NCBI RefSeq assembly: GCF_029227915.1 | Contig: NC_079888.1 | Coordinates: 18,890,001-18,950,000 of the forward strand | Source: Hydractinia symbiolongicarpus | Lineage: Eukaryota > Cnidaria > Hydrozoa > Anthoathecata > Hydractiniidae | Direction: 5' to 3' | DNA length: 60,000 nucleotides | Shown here: in pieces, positions 1 to 22,650 of the stretch | How the letters are laid out: each line of letters opens with the position of its first letter | How positions within the stretch are numbered: the stretch's first letter is position 1 | Made by a program: the position numbers and the translations under genes | Notes under the pieces: model-generated | Seen by the model: only the letters and a program-made list of their open reading frames with translations | Told to the model about the DNA's origin: nothing | Databases searched by the model: none

Positions 1-1897
1 CTATGAACTGGATGCTATTCTAAATTCAAACAGTTCTTTTTCACATGATTGCTCAAAATTTGTTGGCCAAAAGTCACTTGATGCTTATATAAATCAACAA
101 GCTAGTTACATTGCACCTGTTGAAGCTTTAGTGGGGTTGATGGGACTTCTGGAAAAACTGATTATACTCAATATATACCAATTTTGAAAACGCTAAATGA
201 AATTTTGAGTCACGAAGATGTAATTGGTGCTGTGTTGAATCCCATCAATGGGCCTAAAAGCAGATTGAATGATTTTAGAGATGGCACTGTATTTACGAAT
301 AATGCACTCTTTTTAAAATTTGAAAATTCCTTGCAAATCGTATAAACAATACGATTTGCAAGGAATTTTCAAATTTTGAAAAGAGTGCATTACCGATGAC
401 TTTACCGTATCTAATCCATTGGGGAACAAAATTCAAAAATATAAAATATCAGGTTTCTATTTTCTTTTGGGAAACTTACCGTCAAAGTACAGAAGTAGAC
501 TAACCAATATTTACCGTCTTCTTTTGTGTCCAACAGCCCTTGTCAAAAATATGGTTATAGCAGTATTTTAGAACCAGTTCTCGAAGATTTAAAAAAGCTG
601 GAAACTTTAGGCCTTGAAATTTGTCTTAGTGGTATGACACACATATTTTATGGGACTGTTTCTTTTGTCGATTTTGCATGGCCGAAAGAATATCGTTGAC
701 TGATATTAGAATTTGATCAAAACTAAGGACAAAATAAATGTTCAATAACCACATTGAAAATATTAGTATTGATCCTTCACTGTCTTCCACATATGGTATT
801 GCATGTGATTCGTGTCTGAATTCGCTTAACTATTTTAATGTCATTGATGGTTTACCACCAGATTTTGCCCACGATGTTCTAGAAGGTTTCGCAAAGGATC
901 TGACAGTGGATTTAATTTTGTATCTAATGGATAAAAAATACATTTCATTGTTAGAATTAAATAAAGCAATAATAACTTATCCGTATTCTCATGTTGACAA
1001 AAAAAGTAAACCACAAGTGATACAAGATCGGCCTGCGTCCCAGTTGAAGGTGAAACAAACTGCCATTGAAATGTGATACTTTTTGCGTCTTCTACCCTTC
1101 TTTTTTGGAGAAAATTACCTTTGGATGATAAGTGTTTAAAAAAATTTATTCTATTTCGTGACGTTGTAGATCGCTTAGGGGCACCATCACCAGAACTTTT
1201 AATTTTATCACACTTAATAGATGACTTTTTAGAAGATTATCTACAGTGTTATCCCCAAAATATTCTCACACCAAAATGTCATTTTTTGCAACATTATCCA
1301 GATATGATTAAGAAATTTGGTCCACTTTATAAAACATGGCGATTTGGGTCGAAAAATGTGCAACTAAAACAGTTCTTGAACAATAATAAAAATAGGAAAA
1401 AATTGTGTTTGAGTTTGGCAAAAAAACATCAAATGTTTTCATACCTATCCTTAAAAGAAGATTCCCTTCTTGTGCATGCAAATTTAGAAGTGATTGGTTC
1501 CAGTGAGATTTCATTTCGTTGAATCTGAAAAAAAGTTATTTCGAAACTTAGATATTAATGAAGATTTTGTGTTTACTGTTGCAAAGTCAGTCAAATATGA
1601 AGTTCAACGATTACTGAGGATGAAGCTGTCATTATTCGTTTCCAGGAGGATGAATATGCGTTCGGAAAAATATTGAAAGTATTTATTGTCAATGATTCTG
1701 TTATTTTGCTATGCAATATCCTGGACATGAATGCTTACAATAGTCATATTCATGCATACTCTGTTCAACCGAGCGACAATAATGAATTGATCTTGATGAA
1801 GGACTTACTGCATTATCACTCACTTGCATTATATAGTTACGAAAATGTTGACCATATAATTTTTAGATATTATGTACAAATCAATGTGTCTATTTAA
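1..1897 (+). pseudogene. Decayed transposon-type protein, tnp2/DUF4218-like style, several frames
   Basis: A broken plus-strand coding region runs from the window edge to the stop near 1897, moving between frames. Readable pieces in order: about 150-300 ending in RDGTVFTNNALF; 394-560 with DDFTVSNPLGNKIQKYK and then YRSRL; 738-1076 with FNVIDGLPPDFAHDVLEG; 1073-1522 with TPKCHFLQHYPDMIKKFGPL followed by a decayed version of the usual W..RFE.KH block; and 1640-1897. The order 'NPLG..., PPD..HD.LEG, HHF..HYP..I.KFGP' is one I know from repetitive animal proteins related to plant-type tnp2 transposases, but I cannot assign a superfamily. Frameshifts, stops and a hairpin insertion at 301-391 show that it is dead. 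Its 5' part lies outside the window. Confidence 0.6.
301..391. repeat. Near-perfect hairpin: 43-bp arms, 5-bp loop
   Basis: The left arm is 301-343 and the right arm 349-391. They are reverse complements with one mismatch (t at about 314 against c in the complementary arm) around the loop aaaca. The left arm continues the reading frame of the transposon protein, and the frame resumes with TDDFTVSNPLG straight after the right arm. The right arm is therefore best read as an inverted copy of the left arm placed inside the coding sequence, not as an independent element. Confidence 0.85.
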
Positions 1898-2207
1898 CCA
1901 GAGTGTGCTTGTATATTGTTCTTTTTATTAAATATTATTAAATATTGTATTGTTTACGAATATTGTATGAATCTTGTACTAATTGTTCATGTATTAATTT
2001 TTGCGCAGTGAAAAAAATTATTTGTGCAATAGCAAATAAAATATAGATGTGTTTCTTTAATGTAAGCTGTATATATAATTATATTTTTGCGCATGTTAAC
2101 TTCCTTTTTTTTTGCACAAAAATTAGTATCAATATTTGAAGTATTCTTGTAGTCTCTCATAGTCTGTGAGTGTCATGCATATTTCTAATTTATTTATTTT
2201 AGTAAAA

Positions 2208-2815
2208 GAAAACAATAATGGAAGAAAAATTCAGAGTTGCACTCAAAAATTTCCAAAAAATTGATAACAGTTACAATTGGTGTTACTACCTTTGAAGAAC
2301 TGCATCAGAAAATTGAATTTTCATTTAGCAAATGTCCAAAGTTTCAAAAAAATTTTCGCCTTCAATATTATAAAGATTCTTTTGAAGAATTTGTTGACTT
2401 TTAGCAATCACCTCCTATCTGTATGTGACTGCTACAAAGTGTTTTGCGCCAGCACATCTACAAAAACCGTTTCGTCTTTTATAAAAGTTTTATAAAAGTT
2501 TTCAAATTAACAACACTTTATTAATATTAGGTTGCAGATCATTATTGAACAAGATGAAAGTAATGTGGAAACAAGCAATGATGTCAGCTCTGTTTTAACC
2601 GAGAAAAATATGTCTTCCGCTGTTACAGTGAATGAATCTTTTGGAGGTCCACTAAATAGCACTGAAAATGGTGATAACTCTAAAAAGACTTCGGATTTAA
2701 AACAATCAATAAGTAAAACTTCAAAAACAAGGTTTGTACCAATTATGTACCTACTGTGCTATATAAAAAGCTGCATTTCATTAAACAAAGTGATTATTCA
2801 AGCTAGTACATAGTG
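2208..2815 (+). pseudogene. Decayed transposon-associated ORF pieces
   Basis: Three short plus-strand pieces lie here: 2217-2280 (EEKFRVALKNFQKI), 2277-2495 (ELHQKIEFSF shifted by a frame, then YYKDSFEEFVDFS) and 2532-2813, which is acidic and Ser/Thr/Asn-rich. The 'ELHQKI...YYD..F.EFVDL' style occurs next to the transposon protein type seen at 1-1897, so this may be a second ORF of that element or an intron-split host remnant. No catalytic motif is visible. Assignment to the upstream element is inference. Confidence 0.35.
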
Positions 2816-2879
2816 TTTTCAAATTTTTAGGGAAAACAATGCTACTGCTAACGCAGCTCAAATAGCTGAATCAGAACTC

Positions 2880-3825
2880 CACTTTAAAAAAATCAAGGGT
2901 TACACTCAATTTGGAAAAAGCGGACTTGGCAGTATTAAGCACCCTGCAGTACCCGCAACAAAGCAGTGCCATGCAAGTACAGGGTCAATGGACAAGATGG
3001 GAGAAATACGTAAAGCAAGACCTCTCGTGGTGCTCCATCCTTGCCATGCCTCCAAATTTACTTTCTTTCTGCCTAGCTTCTACGTTCGATGTTTTACCAT
3101 CCCCATCTAACTTGAAACGCTGGCACATTACCATAGAAGCTAACTGTCATTTATACGGTAAGGTAGTCTGCACAACATCCCATGTTCTAGGCGCATTTAT
3201 TTATTAAAATATTACCTTCCGACATGATACTGTGTTAAAAACTCTGGTGGAGTCAATAAATGCCTTCATTTCAGATATTCCAGCAACCGCACCAAAGCGC
3301 ATCACCAAACAGATCTTTGTAAAATCTGGCCAGGCACCTGCCAAAAGAAAAAAGTTTGCCAACAGGCATTTTACATCTTGCCTCTGATCGGAAGGTCGAA
3401 TCCGACCTAAACAACTCATATTCTTTTCCTGGTCATATTGCAATTACCTCATTAAGACCAGATGTAATTATATTCTCCAACTGCCATAAAAGTGTAATAC
3501 TTATAGAACTAACATGTCCATGCGAGGAAAATATGGACAGTTGGCATTTCACCAAAACAACAAAATATTCATCCTTAGTGAATGTCATTGCAACAAACGG
3601 TTGGTCTGTCGATTTCTTCGCCATGGAAGTAGGAGCTAGAGGGTATTGTGCGAACACTGTCACCTACTCCTCAAAGCGTCTCGGGTTTCCAAACTCACTA
3701 ACCACTCGCACAGCTAAACATCTAAGCCACAAAAGCATGGAAACCTCTTTCTGTATTTAGTTAGCAAGGAACACTATAGAATGGTCCAACGATACCACCC
3801 CCTGTAAAAGCACCAACAAAAAACG
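2880..3825 (+). pseudogene. Retroelement C-terminal region with REL-endonuclease-like domain, frameshifted
   Basis: The order of motifs matches the tail of a cnidarian retroelement protein. QGQWTRWEKYVKQDLSW and FDVLPSPSNLKRWHI come first (2911-3130), then the remnant of a C..CG...H zinc-knuckle-like block (NCHLYG...SHVLG). After a frameshift near 3205 comes RHDTVLKTLVESI, and then 3356-3760 gives LRPDVIIFS, VILIELTCPCEE and DFFAMEVGARGY. The RPD...IELT.P.EE...EVG.RG pattern is the PD-(D/E)XK-type endonuclease that ends several non-LTR retroelement proteins. No RT domain remains upstream. At least one frameshift and several stops make it inactive. Confidence 0.6.
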
Positions 3826-3829
3826 ACCT

Positions 3830-6800
3830 CAAAATCAATAACCATCACTCAAACAACATTAACAACCGAATTTCACATTCCACCAAACCGTACCAAAATC
3901 CTTTAAATCAAAGATCTGCGAGAAGACCAGGCTTTATTAACAAAGGCAACACTTGCTATGCAAATGCGATCTTGCCAATTCTGAGTGTGTGTCCGTTGTT
4001 GTGCTCTCAATGGCCGTCTGGGTCTCTCTCTCCAATTTCAAGGGCTGTCGTACTTAATATGTCTATGCTGAAACGTTCTTCATCCGACATCGACCCATCA
4101 AACTTTCTTTGGGCTTTAAAAAGGATAATATCAGAACAATACACTGCTTTTAACTACAACACACAGCAAGATGTTCCTGAAATCTCCATACAGTTTTGGA
4201 TGAATTAAAAGGCTCTTCCTCACGCGCTGACTATATGTCTAGGGTGACTACCACTTCAACCGTAACATGTGATACCTGTTTTTGTTCCTCTTCAAGAGAG
4301 GATACATAAAACGAAGACTGCCAGTCGTGTTCCTACATTTGCTTAGCAAAAGAACTCATCCAGTTCATTAAAAAAACAAATTAATATCCTTACAATCATA
4401 AAGCTAACTTTGAAGTACAAAATTTGATACAAAATAAAAACAAATAAACATAGCACATATCCAGGACATCCATTCAACATATTTCTTGTTTTAAATAAAG
4501 CTCGTATCGAACCTTCATTGAAAAAAGCGTGCTGAAATATATCGTGGTCGCACTTACCATGCAACATTTAGATATATATTGCTCACTTTGTCTACAGGGT
4601 TAACGATCCTGCTGTACCCATGGTTATTCTTGTAAGAATAATTATGTCTTCGTGGTTTTACGCCAACGTGTATAAACCCAGTAACTTCAGGCTGGTCCTG
4701 ACCGAGGCTGGTCCTAAGCATCAATCACCTGTGTAAGGCTGAGTGTTAGGATCCCGTAACACGTGTAAAGCAACTGCCAGGTTCACAAGTCCGGGTACAT
4801 ACCTTAAGTATGTTTGTAAAAGTTGAAAAGGAGTAAGAAAGTCCGTTGTGCGTGTACTTGAACAAATATCAATACTAGCAAGCTTTTACTCAATTCTGTT
4901 TCTTTATCCCTTGTTTTACCTCCCTCGTACTGAAGTTTAAGCCGGTGGAATTAGTCCCAATCTAGAAGTTTTTGGTCGTTTTTTATGTCTTCTGTAAAAA
5001 AATCAACAAATGGGATTTCAATCTGGCGAAAAATCCTTTTAACAGTTCAATTTCCTTTTCGTTCAAAAAGCTTTACGATTGTAAATTGTAGTTGTTATGT
5101 TCTATGTTTAGTACTGTGGTTCGTGAGTCTGTGTTTTATAGTGTGTCACGTGTTTGTATATAAACCTGTATTTCTCTATCTAGAGTTGATCATATAATAT
5201 GAAAGACATTACTTGTATTCTCTGTGTAAAGCTCCATAATATAGTAGTACTTGGATTAAAAGTGCGTTTAAGAAGATGAGGTTCTAATGTTGCTTGGTCA
5301 TGTTTAGTTTCTAATGTTCTGGGTTCCTGTCGCTTAGGAGTACTTGTATCACGCTTTGTTTTAAAGAAGAAACCGATGTGTGGGTTTTCTGCGGTTTACG
5401 CGTTCTCCCTAGCGATAATTTTTTTTACTTTTGAAAACCTCTTTTTTTCAACACATTTCTTATTGATAAATTGTTCATAACTAGTTTTGGGCATGCGATA
5501 AAAAGATCGATTTTCTCTTTGGCCGGAGCTTGTGCCATTTTCCCATAAAGCTATAAACAAACCAGTAAAATATATTTAATAAATTGTATAATTTAGGCTA
5601 AAAAAAAAATTAAAAACTAAATAAAATAATGACTTCAAGTCTGGGAGAGAAAAATGCGTGTATGGGTAAAGCAGCTGCAATATCATAAAAATATTGAAAA
5701 TTAAAAAGCCTTAATGAAAGTTGTTTTACGTACTCTAATGTAAACACTTACATGAACAAGCACAAATTTGAATCCAAAACTTATATCTAAAAAACTTTCC
5801 AAGAAATGACAGAACAAATATAGAAATTAGCTTTTCTTTTTATTCCAACGCTCACGTTTTAGGAATTTCAAATGGCGAATAATTCCGAATGATGAATTCG
5901 TATCAAAAAAGTTTGCAAGAACTTCTCATATTCGCGGCGCTTAATTTACAAAACATACCTACGGAGCGCGGAATACATAATATGGGAAGCGCGATAGTTC
6001 TTCTTTAGGTGAGGGGAATAATATGCGGAACTATAAAACATGCGGTACCTTAATAGCTGGAAACCATCATTGCTGCACAACCTGTTATTTTTAAGGTTGA
6101 GTTTGGATATTAGTCAACAAATTATATTAAAGCCTCATTCTCTGAATATGAAAATTTTGAATACGTGAGCGGAGTTTAGTTTAAAACTATTTATTACTAT
6201 TCTGTAAATTATCCCACTTTTTGGATGAGACTGCATTTCTTCGAAAATGTGATTGGGTGTGGTTTTGCGTCGTTGTCTAATAGTCGAAAGACTGAATGAA
6301 TATGGATTTACTTGAAAAAAATTTTTTTTATAAAACTGCCACATGACAAACGTCAGTTTTTAGACACACCCCCCTCAACGTCGATTCGACGTTAACCATG
6401 GCAACTTGAGTTTGAATACCCCCTAAAAGAGGAAGCAATGAACATCAAACAATCTTTGAATCGTCCAGAACTGGATGGTTTCAGGGCATCCGACATCGAA
6501 ACATGTGTTTCAGTACGTGTAATCAACTCAGATAAGGTAGATTGGAAAGTAAGCCCCCTAGAAAAATGTGTAGATGAATATATTCGAAAAGAGTCTGGAA
6601 AATAGAAGAGTTTTCATCTGATGACGATGAGAAGATGGTGATTATTATATGATTAAAAAAAGTTTCTATTGCCACAACGCTAACAATGCTTGACGAGCTT
6701 ATAGAACTTAACGAACTCAATAGAAAGGAAAGGAAACTCTTTCCTCCATTAAGGAGAGACTAGAGATCGTCAGGATAAATAGCAGAAAACAACAATTAAT

Positions 6801-6840
6801 TAAACACTTTTTAGAATATAATCTTTAACCATTTATCAAT
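3830..6840. other. Gene-poor stretch
   Basis: About 3 kb with no gene I can support. The ORFs are short, lack motifs and have no consistent splice partners. A 55-codon open frame at 6438-6605 (start MNIKQSLNRPELDGF) has no recognisable domain. Confidence 0.6.
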
Positions 6841-6849
6841 CATTTGCTA

Positions 6850-7810
6850 AAATTTGTTTGAAAGGCTCCCGTTCGTTGATGTGGTATTAAGCTTTTTCCT
6901 GAAGAGTCCAGGTGCCTCCTGTTGACACTCCATTCGCTAAGCTGCTCCCCACCCTATTTGGGACGACACGTCCGAAAACATTACCATATCCGGGGGACCT
7001 TTACATACTGGTTTTCCCTTTCGCAGTTTCATATTGTTTACCCACCACGTCAGTTCCAAACTCCCTTCCTGAGAAAATGGTATTATCCAGTTGTAATTCT
7101 TTTTTGTGCGGTGACCGTTCATAAGGTCCTGTTGCAAAAACCATAGTTGTAGAGGAGCTGATGCTATCGCTGGTTGCGTTTCATATAATTTCCCTATGAG
7201 ACTTGCTAAATCCTTTAAAGGCAGACAAATTTCTGATTTTTTTATATGCAAGAGTGATTCCCATCTCCCTGCTGTTGATCATCATTCCTAGAAACTCCAT
7301 TGTTTGTGTGGGTTCCAAAACAGATTTTTCTCAATGTATTGCAAAACCTAGATTTGTCAAAAGCAATATTACAGAGTCTCTGGCGTTCGGGGCTTCCTCC
7401 CATCTTTTGCCAATCAATAGTAAAGCATCTATATATGCAATTATTAGATCATTAGACGTCTGAATACTGTTACTGGGACTTTCATTAATTTTGTGAAAAT
7501 TCGGGGACATGGGCCTAGGCCAAAAGCGAGGACCAGTATTTGGCACAATTTTTGTTTCCACTGTAATCTCAGATATTTTTGCGAAGTCGGGTGAATTGGT
7601 ATAAGCGTTTCTCATATTTATTTTGATCATGAAATTCCCTTGAGTCAGTAAATTAAACCTTCATTTTGAAGTGAATGTATGGCATTTTCTCGTTTAGCTG
7701 CTTCAGATTTATTATAGGTTGAAATTCTCTTCTTTTTTGGGCTGAACAAAAATTGTTGATAGAAACTGACCTGGTACTGGGTTGACCTCCCTGATTACTC
7801 CGTTGGTCAA
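6850..7810 (-). pseudogene. DIRS-type retrotransposon remnant: reverse transcriptase and RNase H
   Basis: Read on the minus strand from about 7810 down, the frames give QPIINLKQLNEKMPYIHFKM, then FMIKINMRNAY (RT motif A region), then AYIDALLLIGK where a YxDD box is expected, then TMEFLGMMINSREM, then LASLIGKLYETQPAIASAPL, LELTWWVNN and FSDVSSQIGWGA (RNase H block). Decayed HINEREP follows near 6855. This order and wording are characteristic of DIRS/Ngaro-like retroelements, which integrate with a tyrosine recombinase. No recombinase is visible here. The catalytic box reads YIDA, and there are several frameshifts. It is a dead fragment. Confidence 0.75.
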
Positions 7811-8383
7811 CATAGATTAAATCTCTAAGTTAACTATTCCTTACTCCCTCATTGACATGGGGATCAGATTTGGCTCCCTCATTTAAAATGTAAAACTTTC
7901 CAACAGGCGGACACCGATGGTATCCGCTAATTGGAGTGTATACATGTTTTAATTTTACCGTCTCGTAAAGGCATAAAAAATTAAAAACGGCGGATCGTTT
8001 GTTACAAAAATCTTTTTTGCTATTGAAAAATGACATTCTTCGTAATAATCACATGACATTGTTTTTCGGATCTTTTTCGAATCCAAACACTTAAATATTT
8101 ATTTTGAAAAAAAGAATTGTGGTTTCAATTGATACTTTGTTTTTTACGCATATTCATTTGCTTCTTTTTAGTGATATAATAACGTATTTCATATTGGTTG
8201 TAGATTTGATTTGACTTGTGGATATAGACAGGTAAGAGCCTTTATGATTTTTCTGTGTTTTCCGTAGTTATATTGAAAGTTTTTAGAAATTTAAAACTCT
8301 CCCTTACTGCAATGAATATAAAATATAGAGAGGCTCTTATCTGTGGTTCCGGTTCATAGTCTAAGGTTACTTGGCACTTTTCT

Positions 8384-9019
8384 TTAGAATATGGTAAAAT
8401 GTGTTATCGGTTGTGAATCTGAAGGAAAGTGTGTGCACAAGCTAGAGACAGGAAGATCAGTATTGTTGTTTAACTGAAAAGTGATTTTTACAATGTTTTC
8501 TCGTGAGACTTTGAAAACTTTTTTGGAGATTTTAGTCCCTAACAAGCTGAAAGAAACAGCTATTGGCCATAGCATAATTAAAGCATGTAAAAAAAAGTTT
8601 ACAAGCGCCGTTTCTCTTTGGAATTGCAGCTGAACGTGATCACTCCTCAGGTTCGAAATTGTTGAAGGCCAATTTGTCAAGATTTGTATTTCCTGTGGTT
8701 CATTTGTTCCATGGATTTCTGATGTGGAGCACATTGCGAGGACATTGGATGTCAATGGCACATTTCACGTGTTTAAATTCAAGTCTTGGTTTGGGACACG
8801 TTTGACCAGTTTTTTGTCGATAAGTTAAAATGTAGCTGGATATTGAATAAAGGATTTTTCACACCGACTGAACCTGCTGCTCCACAAGGCTTATTGACGT
8901 TCGTTCGATATCAGAGTGAAACAAGTTGTGTAACCGCTCATTGTTTTTGTAAAAGATTTGGCTTGAAATGTGTTGCTGCATGCAAAATTGTCGTGACGAG
9001 TGTGAAAATGAAGGTGTAA
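8384..9019 (+). pseudogene. Decayed transposon protein with cysteine-rich C-terminus
   Basis: Scattered plus-strand frames include SRETLKTFLEILVPNKL near 8510 and, from 8786, a 77-codon frame with FFTPTEPAAPQGLLTFVRYQ followed by a C-rich tail (C..HCFCKRFGLKCVAAC). A tail of the form 'AP..LL.FVRC.C...C..C.CRK.GLKC..AC' ends many repetitive cnidarian proteins. Several of the expected cysteines are already lost. The upstream part is too decayed to identify. A short spliced continuation after 9120 is possible but not supported. Confidence 0.4.
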
Positions 9020-9364
9020 GTTTGTATGTACTATATTGAGACCATTATAATTCCCTAGATGTATTTACGGTTTTATACAGTATTAAATTATAATGTCTGA
9101 AAATAAATTATTTTCTTATTTCAGTTCAACATCAACATTGCTGGTACGACGAAGAAGAAAATGAATCTAGATAATAATTTTATTTGTTATCAAATGTATA
9201 GCTACAGTGAATTCAAAATATTTCACTTTACATGCTTAAAGTTACTATTGTTTTATCTGAATCCGCCTTGAACTTATTCAAAAATTAAAGTACGTGTATT
9301 TTTAGTAAACTGGATCGACAACTACTGTAAGTAAGATTTCAAAATATGCGTGACTTAAGACAGT

Positions 9365-10352
9365 GATACACGATTCGATTAATCGAATTCGATTTGTTGA
9401 ATTTGACAAATTGGATCGTGTATCATGTAAAAATCATGTGCTTTCGCCATGTTAATATTTGTCGAATTCGATTTTTAAACCGTCAGACCCTAACCCTAGC
9501 GGTTTAACTTTTTCGATTAATCGAAATGCGTGACCTCCAATCGTTATCGTCAATATGAAAACCGACTGGTGGCCTTGTGGTAGAGCGTTCGCCTCCAGTG
9601 CGGAAGGTCTTGGGTTCAAACCCCGACCGAGTGTAATTCGATCCTTTTTGCTGAATGCTCAGCATGAGAATAGGATTGATATCTTAGGCGGTTGTTGAGT
9701 TTAGCGGGTGTTGTGCTTTCATGCCTTCTGTAGCTCAAATGGGAGCTTTAAATGCAGTAGGACTCCCTTCGCAGGACTCTTATTGATAACAGTTCCTATA
9801 GAAACTGAATCTATCCTGTGTAAATAATAGTAATAAGAATAATAGAGGTTCTTTTAACGAATTAAAATGCTTAAAATCTGTACATCAAATGTGCTTTTAG
9901 AAAAGTGGAGTTTCTATATAAAAAATAGACATTACTAGAGGACGCTTAAAAACATCATGTCTTCAAAAAAAGATATCAGTGAATGGATGTTGGAAGAAGC
10001 GCTCTGTAGCTTATTACAGAAGACATTCAAAGAAAATTTGAAATAATCTCCCTCTAACAGAAATTCGTTTAATAACATATAACACACTCTAAAATTGAGT
10101 CTTTTCTCCAGCCAGGTCTTTTCGTCCACATACGACGGTTTCTAACGTTTTGTTAAATTTTTATTTGCCGAAATAATAACTCCAACAGCAGCGAGTCCAA
10201 CTCTGTCTTCGCTCTAAGACATTTTATCGAAAGGAAAATATCAAAAATCTGTTCTTGTGTATCACCTGTCAAGTTTAGATTTTATTTTAATGCTCAATAT
10301 AATTTCGATAAATCGAATTTGATTAATTGGATCGTGTATCATCACCCTAAGG
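9365..10352. mobile_element. Non-autonomous inverted-repeat element, about 1 kb, with nested SINE
   Basis: The left end has GATACACGATTCGATTAATC followed by GAATTCGAT. The right end (about 10305-10350) is its approximate reverse complement, reading ...AATTGGATCGTGTATCATCAC. An internal inverted copy of the terminal motif occurs at about 9409-9424, so the left end is itself a small foldback. No coding capacity is seen. A tRNA-derived SINE lies inside at 9561-9850. Target duplications are not clear. Confidence 0.5.
9561..9850 (+). mobile_element. tRNA-derived SINE, family A
   Basis: The head contains a pol III A-box-like stretch (TGGCCTTGTGGTAG) and a B-box (GGGTTCAAACCC) spaced as in a tRNA, with anticodon-arm-like sequence between. 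An unrelated body follows, then a tail ending in an ATAAT-rich simple repeat. The 3' body (TTGATAACAGT ... TATCCTGTGTAAATA) recurs at 27436-27520. Complete tRNA folding is not evident, so this is a SINE and not a tRNA gene. Confidence 0.6.
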
Positions 10353-11705
10353 ATCAATAACTGCAAAATACTGTGGTAAAAATGGTTTTTTTTAGCACAA
10401 AATAGAACAAGGTTTAAACATGTGAACTTAATAAGATCGGATAGTTGGCTAGCAGAAATATGGAATTTAAATCAAAAATAGGGTTGATTCAAGTTTAACA
10501 ACAGCAAAAGACAATCAAAATGAGGAATTTTTAGCAAAACTTTTGCTATATGAGCTCCCTGAAAAAAAATTATTTTCAAAAAACATCGTATTATGATAAC
10601 AAAAAAACAAAAATGAAATGAATTTTAGCTAAATTTATCGAGATATTATTAAACGTTGGTGATTTCTTTTTCCATAAGAGACCCCTATATTTTGCGAAAA
10701 TACTCCCCGTTGCCTTAAAAAAAAAGCAATCATTTGTGTCGGAGAAATCAGAGTAATATCAACAAATCAGTTGAACGATGTTTCAGTCAAAGGTGTTCAG
10801 ATGGTTAAATAGGCATTTTCAATTTTCAAGACTCCCTGTCAATAATACTTCCAAATTTCTGTTTTATATCCGCTCGGACAACTTTACAACACTTCAACAT
10901 TTGATCTCCAGAATTGATTATTCAAGTTTTAACATAACAGTGCAAACACAATTATATTTATAAGTTATGAACAAAGTTTTACAGCGTTATATAAAAATAA
11001 TTCAGTGACTAAAAAAACCTACTTACATATTTACAACGTAAAATTAAAATTATATTTGAAACCTATTTACAATGGGCATTTTTGGTATCAAATATCTTTG
11101 GGAATGGCTTTAACCAACTTAAATAAATTTTAAATGGCTTTAGCTATGTTGGTACAACTCGGCAGGAATATAATTTAGCGTAAAGGAAATTGATTGATGG
11201 AGATAAAATTTTGCTGATCTCAGCAATTTTGGTATAACGTCATCATCTTTCTGAGAACACGTGTTTTCGCTGCTGGTCATTATACACATTTTTTTTTATA
11301 AACAACTTAAAATTTTAGTAACAGTTCAAGTTGCTTGTTTTTCGGCTAATGTCTAGATCTAAAGTTGCTTTATGGTTGTGTAATTTTATTCAGGAAAATA
11401 CGAGAAGAACTCTTTTGAAGCCAAGAAACAACGGATTAATTAAAAAAAACATCAAAAATATTTCTATCCTCACCTAGTTCGTTTAAGGAAGAAATCATTG
11501 AAGTTTTATTTTTCTGCGAGTTTTAGTTCTTTCTTTTAAGTGTTTTGATTTTTAAAGTTTAAAGAGTTGCTTAAATCGAGTTCAGTTGCTTATAAAAAAG
11601 ATCGTGTACGAGCCTCATTGTATGAGGCGAGTTGGCTAGGTGTTGGCTCGCCACAAAATTAAACAGCTCGGCATAATGGCAGATCAGTACTAAAAAATAT
11701 TTGAC
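10353..11705. other. Gene-poor AT-rich stretch
   Basis: No supported gene or RNA. The short frames lack motifs and there are long A/T runs. A partial copy of the terminal motif of the next element (TGAGGCGAGTTGGCT) sits near 11622. Confidence 0.5.
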
Positions 11706-12103
11706 ATTATATGAGGTGAGTCAACCTGCCTCGTTTTCTTCAACCCGGATTAGGTTAGTGGGTTGACTTGGTTCATATAATATCACTTTGCCGAACCTGA
11801 CGCCGGGTTGAAAAAGAAGAGCATGCGCATTGCGATCCAAAACGAAATAAAAACAATAATGGCGAGCGAAGCAGCAGACTAGAAATTTAATTAGACTATA
11901 GAACTTTGATTTAGAATTTTGATTTACTTGCGCTTGTTTGTTTACATCTTCCATCCGCCATTTTTAAAAAATTACGCGCATTTTTGTTCAATCCGGCAGC
12001 GTAGGTCTTATCCCGGGTTGAATTTTCCCATATAATATGCAATCTTTTCAAACAACTTGTCCCGCAAACAGGGCCAACAGCGAGCCAACTCACCTCATAT
12101 AAT
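11706..12103. mobile_element. Short TIR element (398 bp)
   Basis: Perfect 16-bp terminal inverted repeats ATTATATGAGGTGAGT lie at 11706-11721 and 12088-12103. Related sub-terminal GTTGACT/GAGCCAACTC motifs and an internal AACCCGG/CCGGGTTG pair make the interior partly self-complementary. It has no coding capacity. It lies just downstream of the 3' end of the membrane-protein gene. Confidence 0.6.
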
Positions 12104-12366
12104 TAAGTTCAAAGTAGATTAGATTTCTTGTACGTAAGTTTTGTATGTAAACTGGTTTTCTATATTGCCACACTTTATAATATTACTTTTGAAGCAATAC
12201 AGAAAATGAGTATAAAAGGTGGTACCACATTCAGCAATTTTTTAACATAAACAGTTGACCAATTAAAAAAAAATGAAAGCTACCTGGTTGCAGCCCTTTT
12301 AGAATAGTATTTTAGAAGTAATAATAAAAAAGTATAAAAGATTAAGCAAGTCAAAGCGGTCGATGT

Positions 12367-22205
<9,839 letters not shown>

Positions 22206-22611
22206 ATTTTCTAATTGTCAATGTTGCTATAAAAAAGTTAATAAGCTATTAATATAATCTTACATATTCTTTATAAGAACCTTGTTTATAAGAACGTTAA
22301 GGCTGAGATTCTGCCAAAAATTAAAAACAATATTAAGAACGCACACAGGCAAACATTTCTGAACATTTCTTCCCTATTTTTACCAATGTTCATGCTTCGT
22401 AAAAAAGAGTAAAAAAAAAGTTACAACCAGCCTAAGCTAAAACTAAGGCATTTTTATATACTACCCATTGGCCCGCGAAGAAGTCAACGTTAGGTCGCTC
22501 ATTTGTTTACATGAAGTAACGAAATTTGCTTAGACGGGGGTTATGACTATAATTATAGGTGCAATTATAATGACATTTTCGATTACAAAACCCCTTGGTT
22601 TTTAAATTAGA

Positions 22612-22650
22612 TCACAGACAGACAGCGAGTGTTATAATATAGACTAGCCG
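22612..22650 (-). mobile_element. 5'-end fragment of the Helitron-like mini-element
   Basis: On the minus strand the sequence is CTAGTCTATATTATAACACT followed by CGCTGTCTGTCTGTG. The same start followed by CTGT repeats is found at 41755 (minus). No matching 3' end is seen nearby. Confidence 0.4.

Noticed and set aside
9561-9632. tRNA gene
   Set aside because: Pol III boxes are present but the acceptor and anticodon stems do not pair well, and a SINE body follows.
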